Source of the DNA: Ignavibacteria bacterium
GTDB lineage: Bacteria; Bacteroidota; Ignavibacteria; Tepidaquicellales; OLB5
Direction: 5' to 3'
Length of the DNA: 33,908 nt
NCBI GenBank assembly: GCA_014879675.1
Contig: JACSRQ010000201.1
Span: forward strand, 1 to 33,908
Shown: positions 7,062 through 16,286 of the stretch, in pieces
Numbering within the stretch: position 1 is the first letter of the stretch
Layout: each line of letters starts with the position of its first letter
The notes under the pieces: generated by a model
What the model saw: the letters and a program-made list of their open reading frames with translations, nothing else
Told to the model about the DNA's origin: nothing
Database searches by the model: none
Translations under genes and position numbers: made by a program

Positions 7062-9905
7062 CTAATATTGGAAAGAAATACCAAATCTAAGCTGGCGAGG
7101 CGTTAAAAACCTTGCCGGGTTATACGGATATGGTGAAAGCGGTGCCTGGAGATCCGGATACAAAGGATCGTTCCATCCGTTTGGAGTTGGATCACCGTAT
7201 TCATAAGCTTTGCCTGTTACCGGGTTTATGATAGCCGCGTTCTTTATGTTAAATATATTCGATACTTCCAGTGTTAAAGTCAGCTTCATATTCTTGAAGC
7301 GGAAATATTTATCAACACTCATATCCATCCAGAACCAATCTGCGGCCAGCATGCTGAGCGGGTTATTTATATCAGATTCATACTCCGGCCTGCCATCGCT
7401 TAAGTAACCGATGAGTATCTGCGGTGTGTAGCGTTTGCCTGACTGGTAAAAAGCCCTGAACTTGAATGAAATATCATCAATTGCATTTTTGCCAAAACCG
7501 AATATACCAGTGCCCTTTGAGAAGAAGAAACTGGTGTTGGCGCTTATCTGCAGCGGCCTATCCCAGCTTAAATAATTCTCGCCGATATTTTCAAATGCGC
7601 CGCCTGTTGCTACAAGGTATCCCTGGTCAGGACTTGAGCTTTTTCCGGTTGCAATTGAATATGTTGCATTTATGTTACCGTTGAACCATTTGCCGATTCT
7701 TTTTTTATAGTCAAGCTCAATACCTCTTGACTTCGTATAATCCTGGTTAACATAAGTAATAAAGCTCTGTCCGGCAAACCTGGGATCGCTTATCTTTGCC
7801 GAAACGGTTGCGACGTAATCGTAAATATCCTTATAATATGCAGTGATCGTGAATACATCATCATTTGTGAACTGGTTCCTTAAACCAAGCTCATATGATA
7901 CGGTTGTTTCAGGATTCAAATTCGGATTACCGAACTTTTGGAATGATGATTTTGAGCTTACATTGCCAATCTTAGCATAAACAAACTGCGGCTTCGGCCG
8001 TTTCGAAAAATGCCCATAGCTGAAGAACAATGTCTGGTTATCTGTAATAGGATGAGAGATACCTACACGCGGGGATAGTCTGCCTTTCCACCTCCTGCCA
8101 AAAAGGCTGTATGTATCTTCCATGTACTGCTTCTTAACCTCATCGGGTATTGTTACAGCATTCGGATTATTGATAGCGTCATCAACAAGCTTGCCGGGGA
8201 ACCAGTAGTCAAACCTGAGCCCGAAATTCAATATCATGCCTTTGAATGTGATCTTGTCCTGCGCATACAGTGCACCGAACAATGGGTAAACTTTGTATGC
8301 ATCGTTATTCAGTCCAAAGGTGCCTATCCATGGTTTGTAGATATCGATAAGCTGCATTTCCTGGTAGCCGGTTTCAAACCCTGCCTTAAATCTGTTCTTT
8401 GCGTTGAACGTATGGCTAAGGTCAAACTTCAGCCTGTACTCATCAACAAAGTGGTCGTGCCATGTGTAAGCATTACCCACATCAAAAAATCCGTCACCGG
8501 GAATAATACCATATGGATTATTCGTATCGCCTGTTGGATAGTAAACAAACGGCGGTTTAATAATATCCTGCGGTTCAGTATATTCATCCCAGTTAAGTCC
8601 GTTAGCATCAACCCTTAACTGCGTGAAAAATTTTGTAAGCTTAAGCTCGTAGAAAGTTTTGGTGCCAACTGCATGCTCCCACCCGATACTGTTGAAAATA
8701 TTCAGGTGAGTGTAAGTATTCGCGTTATCAAGGATCTCTTGGAAATTATACTGGTAACCCGGATCAGGCTCCACGTATTCCAGATTCGTCTGAAGACTCT
8801 GCGAGTTCTGATTAATTGCTACCGACTGGTTGAACGAATAAGATAGCTTCATGTTCTCGCGTATCTTCCATGTAGCCTTACCCAGCCAATACCAGTTGTT
8901 GTTCTGCCTTGGAGCGAATTTTGAACCCTTAAAAATTGATGAATAAAGCTGATCAGATTTATAGCCGGAAACCTCGTTATCATATAGACCGGTAACTGAT
9001 GTGAACCCATCAGAAATGTTCATCAGGAAATTTCCGAAAAATGTAATTTCGCCCGGAAGCTTGATCCCAAGAAGCTGCTTGAAGAGGAACTTTGTGAGCG
9101 GTTCAGGCCCGCTGATATTTGCTTCAAAAATATCTGTATTAAAAGATGAACGGGAGTCTTTATTGAATCCCAAGTTGTCTCTTTTGTATGATAAGTTAAG
9201 AGAGAATTTGTTGTACGCGCCGTCTTTTGTCTTAACATTCACTACACCTGAAGTTGCCTGTCCGTATTCAGCATTATATCCGCCGGTAATAACCTCAACT
9301 TCTTCCAAAGCCTGCGCTGAAAGCTGGAGACCGAATCCGGTACCTGCAAGCGGATCCTGAACGGAGACACCATCCAACAAAAATGAGTTATCATCTGACC
9401 TGCCGCCTCGTATAAACAGCGCATCATCCTGTTTTATAACCCCCGGCTGAAGTGTAACAACATCAACAACGTTTTCAACTATCTTTCCTTCAATATCTTT
9501 TGCGTTCATTACGTGCTTCGATTCGGTCTGCTCAATATCAAGCAGGGGACGCTCGCCAATAACAAGTATTTCTTCGCCAACGGTGAATGAGGATGTGTTA
9601 AGGTTAACATTAAGCTCAGTGACTTCATCCTTCTTCACTTTTATATCGGTGTACTCAACTGTTTTATATCCAATTGATGAAACGGAAACAGTGTATTCAC
9701 CTTCGGGCACCTTTTCAAGCGTAAATTTACCATCAATATCGCTTGCAGTCCCTATATAGCTTCCTTTTATCTTTATGTTTACATCCGGTACAGGGTTCTT
9801 GGCGGAATCAACCACAATGCCGCTTATTGAACCGGTCTGGCTGCTGGCATTTGCAGCAATAACCAGAAGGATAAAAAATAATATTTTCGGTAGATGTTTT
9901 ATCAT
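7062..9905 (-). CDS. TonB-dependent outer-membrane receptor with carboxypeptidase-regulatory-like domain
   Basis: The 947-aa protein has a signal peptide (about 1-22) and an N-terminal carboxypeptidase-D regulatory-like domain (about 24-105; GSISGIVVDSAKNPVPDVNI). A plug domain follows (about 125-225; FIRGGRSDDNSFLLDGVSVQDP, GGYNAEYGQATSGVVNV), then a long beta-barrel ending in the aromatic residue pattern FGISFQY. It should take up or bind a substrate at the outer membrane with TonB energy; the substrate is unknown. Its ATG lies 1 nt after the stop of the upstream lipoprotein gene, which suggests translational coupling and a working pair. The PorV-like gene is downstream. Confidence 0.93.
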   Translation of the reverse strand: MIKHLPKILFFILLVIAANASSQTGSISGIVVDSAKNPVPDVNIKIKGSYIGTASDIDGKFTLEKVPEGEYTVSVSSIGYKTVEYTDIKVKKDEVTELNVNLNTSSFTVGEEILVIGERPLLDIEQTESKHVMNAKDIEGKIVENVVDVVTLQPGVIKQDDALFIRGGRSDDNSFLLDGVSVQDPLAGTGFGLQLSAQALEEVEVITGGYNAEYGQATSGVVNVKTKDGAYNKFSLNLSYKRDNLGFNKDSRSSFNTDIFEANISGPEPLTKFLFKQLLGIKLPGEITFFGNFLMNISDGFTSVTGLYDNEVSGYKSDQLYSSIFKGSKFAPRQNNNWYWLGKATWKIRENMKLSYSFNQSVAINQNSQSLQTNLEYVEPDPGYQYNFQEILDNANTYTHLNIFNSIGWEHAVGTKTFYELKLTKFFTQLRVDANGLNWDEYTEPQDIIKPPFVYYPTGDTNNPYGIIPGDGFFDVGNAYTWHDHFVDEYRLKFDLSHTFNAKNRFKAGFETGYQEMQLIDIYKPWIGTFGLNNDAYKVYPLFGALYAQDKITFKGMILNFGLRFDYWFPGKLVDDAINNPNAVTIPDEVKKQYMEDTYSLFGRRWKGRLSPRVGISHPITDNQTLFFSYGHFSKRPKPQFVYAKIGNVSSKSSFQKFGNPNLNPETTVSYELGLRNQFTNDDVFTITAYYKDIYDYVATVSAKISDPRFAGQSFITYVNQDYTKSRGIELDYKKRIGKWFNGNINATYSIATGKSSSPDQGYLVATGGAFENIGENYLSWDRPLQISANTSFFFSKGTGIFGFGKNAIDDISFKFRAFYQSGKRYTPQILIGYLSDGRPEYESDINNPLSMLAADWFWMDMSVDKYFRFKNMKLTLTLEVSNIFNIKNAAIINPVTGKAYEYGDPTPNGWNDPLYPDLQAPLSPYPYNPARFLTPRQLRFGISFQY

Positions 9906-9906
9906 A

Positions 9907-11277
9907 TCAGTTTATTATTCCCAGGTCTGTTCCAATTGCTCTTCGTAAAAAATATGTTGCGTTGCCGTTACCGTTCATTCTGTTGAGCGGTAATGATAAA
10001 AATATAACTTTGGGATTAACTGCGGCATCCTTAATACAAACAGTAAGCTGCCCGGGGTCATATGGCGGATTGAAAGGTATCCTGTAAACTACAGAGGCAC
10101 TCGATCCGTACTTAATGCCGCGAACAGCATCAGGAGCGGGGGAGCCCGCTTCAAGCAGCGGATAAGTGTTATCTATTACCACTATCTGTGTTTGAAACGG
10201 CATGTTCGCCTGAAAACTTGTAACGCTATCAACCGGCGCGAAATTAATTATACTGCCTTGCTGATCAATAGCATTCGGGAAACCGGTGGAAAAGAAAACC
10301 TTGCCGCCGGAAACCAGGTAAAACGGAAGTGTCTGCTGCGCCAGATCAAAATTTGCATTATCTGCGGCGGCATTACCCCGGTTTGCATACCATACTACAC
10401 ATTGAAAAAGCTTAAGTGTTTCAGTGAACATCGATACTATCTTCGGCAAATTGGCGCCGCCTGACGTTTTTATATCAAGCTTGCTGTACAGACCAAAGGA
10501 ATCAAGCGCGTTTTGGTAAAATGTTGCGGCTGCGCCGTTATCAAGTATAGAGCTGGGGTAATCATCAATTAACAATATTCTCCCCTTAGGTTCCCTCACA
10601 TACCATGTATCTGTGCTATCTGGCATGGTAACTACAGGGCTGAACGTGCCGGCAATATCTTTAACTTTCAGATATAACTTGTTGTTTGAGTTTGGTACAA
10701 GTCCGTTGTTCTGCCTTAAAGTAAGCGAGCTAACAGTAGAAGAAAGCTCATTCCAGTTGTTTGTATCATTTAACGCCCAGTAATAATTACTTATCGAGTT
10801 ATCTCCATCAGGGTCACTGCCTGTCCACGAAAATATTCCGACCGTAAATGAAGTATCCGGTATCTCCGTACCCGGATTAAATATCACACTTGGAGGAGAA
10901 TTAAATACTGGATACAGATTTGTGGCCGGCGTAGGATCAATATTTCCTTTATCATCAACAGCAGCTACCCAGAATCTGAAAGTACTGTCATTGCCAACTA
11001 TCACAAGCTGGAACGTGCTATCGTTTCCTTCGCTATAAGTCCAGTTGGTACTATCGAACGAGAACCTGTAGCCTGCGATCAGACCATCGGGATCATCGCC
11101 CCACCATGTAATTTTTATCCTGGTAATATGCGGCGAGATAATACTATCCGGGTATAATGTTAAATGTGTCTCCGGGGCATAGTCTGTAACAAGCCCTTCA
11201 GGCACGTCAGTGCAATTGTACAAAGTTACTGCACACATTAAAAGCAAAACGTAATATTTTATTAGTCTGATCTTCAT
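9907..11277 (-). CDS. surface lipoprotein with two Ig/FN3-like domains and a GATase-like domain
   Basis: The ATG at 11277 is chosen over an upstream TTG because GGGGAG precedes it at good spacing and the signal peptide then starts directly (MKIRLIKYY). The lipobox is TLYNC (Cys near residue 22). Two Ig/FN3-like segments follow (about 28-115 and 120-215), each with a DPDG motif (GDDPDG, GSDPDG). The C-terminal half (about 220-450) begins GRILLIDDYPSS and looks like a Rossmann or class I glutamine-amidotransferase-like fold, without a recognised catalytic triad. It is coupled by 1 nt to the TonB receptor gene, so it may be a substrate-binding partner, as in lipoprotein/receptor pairs. That role is inference. 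Confidence 0.75.
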   Translation of the reverse strand: MKIRLIKYYVLLLMCAVTLYNCTDVPEGLVTDYAPETHLTLYPDSIISPHITRIKITWWGDDPDGLIAGYRFSFDSTNWTYSEGNDSTFQLVIVGNDSTFRFWVAAVDDKGNIDPTPATNLYPVFNSPPSVIFNPGTEIPDTSFTVGIFSWTGSDPDGDNSISNYYWALNDTNNWNELSSTVSSLTLRQNNGLVPNSNNKLYLKVKDIAGTFSPVVTMPDSTDTWYVREPKGRILLIDDYPSSILDNGAAATFYQNALDSFGLYSKLDIKTSGGANLPKIVSMFTETLKLFQCVVWYANRGNAAADNANFDLAQQTLPFYLVSGGKVFFSTGFPNAIDQQGSIINFAPVDSVTSFQANMPFQTQIVVIDNTYPLLEAGSPAPDAVRGIKYGSSASVVYRIPFNPPYDPGQLTVCIKDAAVNPKVIFLSLPLNRMNGNGNATYFLRRAIGTDLGIIN

Positions 11278-11337
11278 TTTATTTCTCCCCAATCAATAGG
11301 GGATTCAACTCTTTTTTTTGCATTGCAGATTCTAATT

Positions 11338-11371
11338 CCCCTCTAGAGAGGGGTGCCGGCTTTAGCCGGTG
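11338..11371. repeat. double hairpin at left end of the DUF559 element
   Basis: CCCCTCT-AG-AGAGGGG (11338-11353) is followed by CCGGCT-TT-AGCCGG within about 11356-11369 and then GGGGTGTGT. The DUF559 stop codon TAA lies inside the second hairpin. Confidence 0.85.
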
Positions 11372-11736
11372 GGGTGTGTCCATTGATCCATTCCATTAAT
11401 ATGATCAACAATACTTGTCAAATTCTGTTTTACATCACCATCATAATATCTCAAAACATTTAAGCCAAGTTTCTCCAGTTCTGTTTGTCTTATCTTATCT
11501 TCATTATACTTATCATTATGTGAGCATCCATCGATCTCAATTACCAGATCAAGCTCGTTACAATAAAAATCAACAATGTATTCGAGAACTGGCTTCTGTC
11601 TGTGGAAATCAAATCCAAGCTTTTTTCCTTTCAGCTCATTCCACAGCAATACTTCTGATAGTATCCTTTGCTTCCTTAACTTCTTAGCAAGCTCTTTGAG
11701 CCTGGGGTTATACGGAGTGATTTTTCTTCTTTCCAT
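11362..11736 (-). CDS. DUF559 / Vsr-like endonuclease-domain protein
   Basis: The 124-aa product starts at ATG 11736, preceded by GAGGGGAG; an upstream TTG is less likely. It is a single DUF559 domain: the N-terminal basic helix KELAKKLRKQRILSEVLLWNELKGKK, then FHRQKPVLEYIVDFYC and LVIEIDG with the acidic residues expected of a PD-(D/E)XK nuclease like the very-short-patch-repair fold, then a helix and LRYYDGDV. The family is predicted to cut or nick DNA, though few members have been tested. The C-terminal residues THPTG come from the flanking repeat sequence. It interrupts the minus-strand surface block between two unrelated secreted-protein genes, which fits insertion as a unit with its repeats. 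Confidence 0.85.
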   Translation of the reverse strand: MERRKITPYNPRLKELAKKLRKQRILSEVLLWNELKGKKLGFDFHRQKPVLEYIVDFYCNELDLVIEIDGCSHNDKYNEDKIRQTELEKLGLNVLRYYDGDVKQNLTSIVDHINGMDQWTHPTG

Positions 11737-11749
11737 TAACACTCCCCTC

Positions 11750-11795
11750 AACTGATGTCTTACCAGACATCAGTTTCTTCCCCTCTCAAGAGGGG
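11750..11795. repeat. double hairpin at right end of the DUF559 element
   Basis: AACTGATGTCT (11750-11760), loop TACC and AGACATCAGTT (11765-11775) form a perfect 11-bp stem. It is followed by CCCCTCT-CA-AGAGGGG at 11780-11795, which matches the hairpin at 11338-11353. Confidence 0.85.
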
Positions 11796-11820
11796 AATTA
11801 TCTATTTCCAAAACATCGTC

Positions 11821-14073
11821 TTATTTTACCAATACCATTTTCTTAACATCCCTGAAGCTGTTGCCTTCAATGGTTTTTGCTTCAAGAACATAAATATACA
11901 TTCCGCTTGCGAGATCCTGACCGTCAAACCTGATCTCATGTCTGCCCATATTCTGCATACCGTTTACAAGCGTTTTAACTTCCTGGCCAAGCAGGTTGAA
12001 TATCTTAACTGATACTTCTGACTCAACCGGAAGGTTATAAACTATGTTGGTAACCGGGTTAAACGGATTTGGATAATTCTGTTTCAGCCAGAACTGAGTT
12101 GCGATCTCTGAAACAGGGCTTACGCCAATTACATTTCCGAAATCTGCATTGGTTCTGGGAACCATTTTGTATTTACCGAAAGCATAATACAAAACTCCTT
12201 GTATCGAACCAATACCATCCCACTTCCAAAGCAGGCTACCGGGTAATCCGGTGTTGTAGTAATTAGCTCCTGCGGGATTCCATCCGTTCACTTTATTATG
12301 ATTTCCGTCCTGAAGCTCGATTCTTGATTCTACATTCTCGCCCGGATATACTACAAGTATCTCACCGAAATTCCTTCTGAAAGATGTATCAGGAACAGGG
12401 AATTCGCTTGTACAGCCTGATGTTGATGGTGCATTTACACATGATATCACACACTGGTTCGCGAATCTTACGAGTACGCTTTCCCATTTCTCTGCAGTTG
12501 TATCGCCATCAACTTTGTTATCAGCAAGTACAGCGGGTGTCAGAATTTCGAATGAGGGAATTGTACCCGTGCCAAGATTCTGAATATCGCCAGGTGTTGC
12601 AATTATGAGTCTTGTCATTCCGTTGGTTTCACTAACGGTACCTCTTACTCTAACCCTGGTTCCTTTTACAAGCGGATCAGTTGCATTTCCATCGATCCAG
12701 ATACCGCTCCATCCGCCGGCAATGCTGCCATCCTGGATGATCACTCTTCTGGGTGAGGTCTGCGTGCCGCCCGGTCCCGTAAAAGAGAATGCCGGAATAT
12801 CACTGGTATCGCATGTTACTATACCTTCAGTTGTAACATCATATCCGTTATAGGCTGAAAATCCGCCCATGTTGGGAGTGTACTGAATATCTTTAATTGT
12901 CATTGTGTCATTATTTCTTACATAGTAGAAATAAGTTGACTTGGATGTATCGGAAGGATTAAGCCTTACTGCTCCTGCATTATCCCTGGCTTTAATAAAA
13001 TACTCTACAAGTGTTCCAAGCGGCTGGGAGGGTAATGTTCCCGAAAATATATTGCCTGAAGGCGACATAGTAATCCGCTGGTACGCTCCTTTATTGATAC
13101 GGTAATAAAGCTGGCAGCTATCAACCGACATCAAGCCCGGTGAAAGTGTATCGGAAACTACAGCGTTGACCTGTACTGTGTTTGAGGGTTTTGGTACACC
13201 CGGTATCCTGTTTACACTGCTGATGAACGGTGGAGTGTTACCCAATGTAAGATCGTTCGGATATAATGGTACAATAACATAACCATAAAGTCCGCCGTTT
13301 GCATCTGCGTACGCACTGTTGATTATGACTCCGCGTATAGATGTTACAGTTGCACCGATCGAAGGCGGTGAGAAAACAGGGAATCCTGTATCGTTAGGAG
13401 CAACAGAGAAGAAGTTTGAAAAATCCCTTAAATATATTTTGTTTCCCTGTGCGTCAAGCAGTGACCTGATATTCCTTGCACCTAATGGACTCTGCGGTCC
13501 GATCGTAACATTGTTGATCTGAACATACATACCTTCGTACTTTTCGCCGCTCAAAAACTTTATTGTACCGAGTGAATCAAAATCGGATATATTCACTGTT
13601 AAAGGAGCAGGGCGTCTTTTAATTGTAGGAAGTTCTGTTACTATAAGTGTTGTATCAAGCGCTATCTGTGTTGAGCCCGATGAGAGGATATCGGGGAACT
13701 CGCCAACTATACCGGTTACTATAACTTTAGAACCCGTATCCAGTGTTGTGAACTGAGTATTTGCAGTAATGCTGCTCTGTCTTACAATGATGCCTCCATA
13801 TAATGCATTGGTGGTGTCCTGCAGGTACGCAGTTCTTGAAGTGGTTCCTCTTAACAGAACCCGGTTATCTATACCTGCTTTTACAAGCGGCGGAGCTACA
13901 ACTCTTGCAGTAAATGTAACTGTGTCACCGACCTTTAATGAACGGTCATGCCCGATAGCAAGTGAATCATTCGGAACGGTCTGTACTACCATTATGGTAG
14001 TTGTGTAAAGATAGTAGAAGCCTATAGCAAAGATCAAAACAAAGGCTGCAAGGTATGGTAGTACTCGTTTCAT
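11821..14073 (-). CDS. secreted multidomain OB-fold protein with T9SS sorting domain
   Basis: The 750-aa protein has an N-terminal hydrophobic segment (about 5-28) acting as signal peptide or anchor. OB-fold-like stretches follow: about 45-130 (VGDTVTFTARVVAP..TAYLQD..VIVTGIVGEF) and about 425-520 (TTEGIVTCDTSD..VIIQDG..RVRVRGTVSETNG). Between them is an Ig-like segment (about 290-385; PPFISSVNRIPGVPK, VEYFIKARDNAG). The C-terminus (about 670-750) is a T9SS sorting domain with NYPNPFNP, LGQEVKTL and the end KKMVLVK. No catalytic residues were recognised. It shares the OB-fold plus T9SS layout with the PLD-like protein of this block. The region between it and the upstream 700-aa gene holds a repeat element. 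Confidence 0.82.
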   Translation of the reverse strand: MKRVLPYLAAFVLIFAIGFYYLYTTTIMVVQTVPNDSLAIGHDRSLKVGDTVTFTARVVAPPLVKAGIDNRVLLRGTTSRTAYLQDTTNALYGGIIVRQSSITANTQFTTLDTGSKVIVTGIVGEFPDILSSGSTQIALDTTLIVTELPTIKRRPAPLTVNISDFDSLGTIKFLSGEKYEGMYVQINNVTIGPQSPLGARNIRSLLDAQGNKIYLRDFSNFFSVAPNDTGFPVFSPPSIGATVTSIRGVIINSAYADANGGLYGYVIVPLYPNDLTLGNTPPFISSVNRIPGVPKPSNTVQVNAVVSDTLSPGLMSVDSCQLYYRINKGAYQRITMSPSGNIFSGTLPSQPLGTLVEYFIKARDNAGAVRLNPSDTSKSTYFYYVRNNDTMTIKDIQYTPNMGGFSAYNGYDVTTEGIVTCDTSDIPAFSFTGPGGTQTSPRRVIIQDGSIAGGWSGIWIDGNATDPLVKGTRVRVRGTVSETNGMTRLIIATPGDIQNLGTGTIPSFEILTPAVLADNKVDGDTTAEKWESVLVRFANQCVISCVNAPSTSGCTSEFPVPDTSFRRNFGEILVVYPGENVESRIELQDGNHNKVNGWNPAGANYYNTGLPGSLLWKWDGIGSIQGVLYYAFGKYKMVPRTNADFGNVIGVSPVSEIATQFWLKQNYPNPFNPVTNIVYNLPVESEVSVKIFNLLGQEVKTLVNGMQNMGRHEIRFDGQDLASGMYIYVLEAKTIEGNSFRDVKKMVLVK

Positions 14074-14104
14074 AGCTGATATATTTTTAATTTTTCAAAA
14101 TTCG

Positions 14105-14186
14105 TTCTAATTCCCCTCCTGCGTTTTGTGTTGTCCCGCCTTGGCGGGATGTGGGGTGTCACGCTTTAGCGTGAAGGGGTGTGTTA
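14105..14186. repeat. gene-free relative of the DUF559-element repeat
   Basis: The tract starts TTCTAATTCCCCTC, as does the left end of the DUF559 element (from 11330). It then holds the hairpin GTCCCGCC-TT-GGCGGGAT, GTGGGGTGT, the hairpin CACGCT-TT-AGCGTG and GGGGTGTGT. The layout, hairpin plus GGGGTG plus CTTTAG hairpin plus GGGGTGTGT, matches 11330-11380 although the stems differ. It overlaps the stop codon of the 700-aa gene. Confidence 0.75.
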
Positions 14187-16286
14187 CTTTATTATCAAAA
14201 ATTTCCCCTTTTTGATGAAGCCCGTCTTATTGTTCTTCACTGTGAATATGTAAAGACCTGTTGCGATCGCCTGATCATCTTTGGTAATCAAATCCCATGC
14301 ATGTTCACCGCCGGACATTATTTGTGTTCCATCGGCAAATGTCTTAAACCATTGTATATCACTGCCACTATATCCGCGTGAGTCATGCGTGAATTTCTCC
14401 ACCACATCACCTGCAACTGTGTAAATTGTGATCTCAGCCTGCTCGGGCAGATTGTAGAAGTATATCTTTCTTTCGCGTTCCTGCTGTCCGTCCCATGCGG
14501 CATTGCCGTAATATGGATTTGGATAAACACCTATAGGCGTTGATTCATCTTCATTGCTAGGTGAGCCCGGTATCAGGCGGAATGAATTAGCAAGTAAGCT
14601 GCTTTCCAGTGATTCAAGGTTATTGGCTGAGTCACCCTTATCATACGCGGTTAATGCATATACATACTGCCAGCCGCGAAGCTGGTTATTATACTCAAAC
14701 CTGTACCAGTACTGATTGGTATCATTGGGGAAAGTCTTCGGCTGCGTAAGCTTTATATAATTGAACCCTGTGTTGTTACCGATATTATTGATACTGTCAA
14801 AATCACCGTTCAGTATAAAAGATGAAAGCAGGGAACCGCCCAGTTCAACATCTGCGCCGGCATTTGTTCTGTAAAGTCTGTAGCCTTCAAAATCCTGTGA
14901 GAGCGAGATCGGGTCAATGCTTCTTTCTGAATTTGCCGCCCAGTAAACAGAAACCTTGCTCTCTTCGTTCACAATTTTAGTTGTCGGAGAGTTCGGCGGA
15001 GATGGTAACAGGTATCTATCAAGGAAATTGTTTCCGTTGATATCTTCACCCGGGTCAAGCCTGCCGTTGCCGTTCTTATCTTCACCATTATATGCCTTCT
15101 GACACCAGTCCGCATGGCTTCTAAGCTCTGTTCTCTGTATGGTTGAATCCCAGCTCTGCGGATCATTACCGGTTTTTTTTGCGCAAATTATACCGAATAC
15201 AACTTCCAATGTATCAAGGTAATTGAGCGATGTATATGGCCCGCCGGAAACAAGTACTGACCTGTTTGAGGGCTGTTTGATCTGCGATATAATTGTTGGG
15301 TTTACCTGTGTTGTTCCGGTGAAATAACCTTTCATTTTGCCATAACGGCCGATCTGCGTTGGAGTACCTTCATCAGATTGCGGTGCGAAATACACAGGGT
15401 CAACGGTATTCCTGAACTGCCATGTTACAAAATTTCTTCCGGTCGGAAGTGTATCAGCCATTGTTCTGCCGAATGGCGTTGAACCAAGGAATTTTACGCC
15501 AATATAACTGTTAGTAAAGCCAACATCCCCGGCTGCATCAAACTCATAACCCATATTATAGAGGCTATCCCACCCGTTGCCGCCCTTTGTATAAAATGTA
15601 GAGCCGCCCGGCCTGGTAATCTGTGTATTTCTGACAACCAGATCTGTCCACATGCCGGTGTAAATGCTGTCTATTCTGGAATTGTCGCCGCGGTACCCAA
15701 TGTTTATTATCCTGTAGCGCATAATTACAAAAAAATCCGCGTATGGATAGTTCCAGCAATATGACTGCTGAATAACCTTAAGCCCTAACGGATTATGGTT
15801 CACAATAAGCTGGCCGCCAATATTGGTATTTGTATCAGTGTATTCGCAAATGAAATCCTGGTGTGAAATTGCAAGAGGAGAGTAAAATGGTGATGTTAAA
15901 AGAGATGACCTTTGTGTTATTGTCTGACCCGCCGCGTTCGTGTATTCAAATCCTTCGCCGCGGTTTGAAGATGATGCGTCTATAGCACCGGTCGTAACCC
16001 TGATTACTCCGTTCTTATAGCCGCCTATCCAAAGGCCGCCATCAAAAAGGTGCTCAATCGCCGATGCTTTTGGATATTCGCATGAAGGCTGCCCCGGCCA
16101 GAGTGTAAAACCGTGCCCAATTGTTCCGAAATTAGTTATGGTAAGGCCAATGTTTCCAACATTCGTGTATTTGTTAACGTCGTCATCAGCCATTAAAAAT
16201 CCGCCGTAGAGTATCACGGAAGACAAGATGGCTGAAATGGAATATTTAACAATACGGTTTAAAAAAGAACCGGTATAAATTCTCAT
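14184..16286 (-). CDS. secreted protein with FlgD-like C-terminal domain and calcium-site-like motif
   Basis: The 700-aa protein has an N-terminal signal-type hydrophobic segment (about 12-32). The large central region contains no family I can name. Near residues 405-422 is an Asp/Asn-rich stretch (EDKNGNGRLDPGEDINGNNFLD, given in part) resembling EF-hand or dockerin calcium loops. The C-terminal 110 residues start IGVYPNPYYG and continue with YFYNLPEQAEITIYTVAGDVV and ATGLYIFTVK, a FlgD-like Ig fold related to T9SS tails but lacking the NPFNP signature. Export by T9SS is therefore likely but not certain. It is the first gene of the minus-strand surface block; a divergent T9SS gene starts at 16600. 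Confidence 0.75.
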   Translation of the reverse strand: MRIYTGSFLNRIVKYSISAILSSVILYGGFLMADDDVNKYTNVGNIGLTITNFGTIGHGFTLWPGQPSCEYPKASAIEHLFDGGLWIGGYKNGVIRVTTGAIDASSSNRGEGFEYTNAAGQTITQRSSLLTSPFYSPLAISHQDFICEYTDTNTNIGGQLIVNHNPLGLKVIQQSYCWNYPYADFFVIMRYRIINIGYRGDNSRIDSIYTGMWTDLVVRNTQITRPGGSTFYTKGGNGWDSLYNMGYEFDAAGDVGFTNSYIGVKFLGSTPFGRTMADTLPTGRNFVTWQFRNTVDPVYFAPQSDEGTPTQIGRYGKMKGYFTGTTQVNPTIISQIKQPSNRSVLVSGGPYTSLNYLDTLEVVFGIICAKKTGNDPQSWDSTIQRTELRSHADWCQKAYNGEDKNGNGRLDPGEDINGNNFLDRYLLPSPPNSPTTKIVNEESKVSVYWAANSERSIDPISLSQDFEGYRLYRTNAGADVELGGSLLSSFILNGDFDSINNIGNNTGFNYIKLTQPKTFPNDTNQYWYRFEYNNQLRGWQYVYALTAYDKGDSANNLESLESSLLANSFRLIPGSPSNEDESTPIGVYPNPYYGNAAWDGQQERERKIYFYNLPEQAEITIYTVAGDVVEKFTHDSRGYSGSDIQWFKTFADGTQIMSGGEHAWDLITKDDQAIATGLYIFTVKNNKTGFIKKGKFLIIK

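Larger units (their letters stand above)
11333..11800 (-). mobile_element. repeat-bounded element carrying a DUF559 endonuclease gene
   Basis: The gene at 11362-11736 is enclosed by inverted copies of one repeat. On the left is AATTCCCCTCTAGAGAGGGG (11334-11353), and on the right, read inward on the minus strand, is AATTCCCCTCTTGAGAGGGG (11799-11780). Inside are further hairpins: CCGGCT-TT-AGCCGG at the left and AACTGATGTCT-TACC-AGACATCAGTT at 11750-11775. The left repeat supplies the last codons of the gene and the right side its ribosome-binding site. A related gene-free copy lies at 14105-14186. No target duplication is evident. Calling it mobile is inference. Confidence 0.55.
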
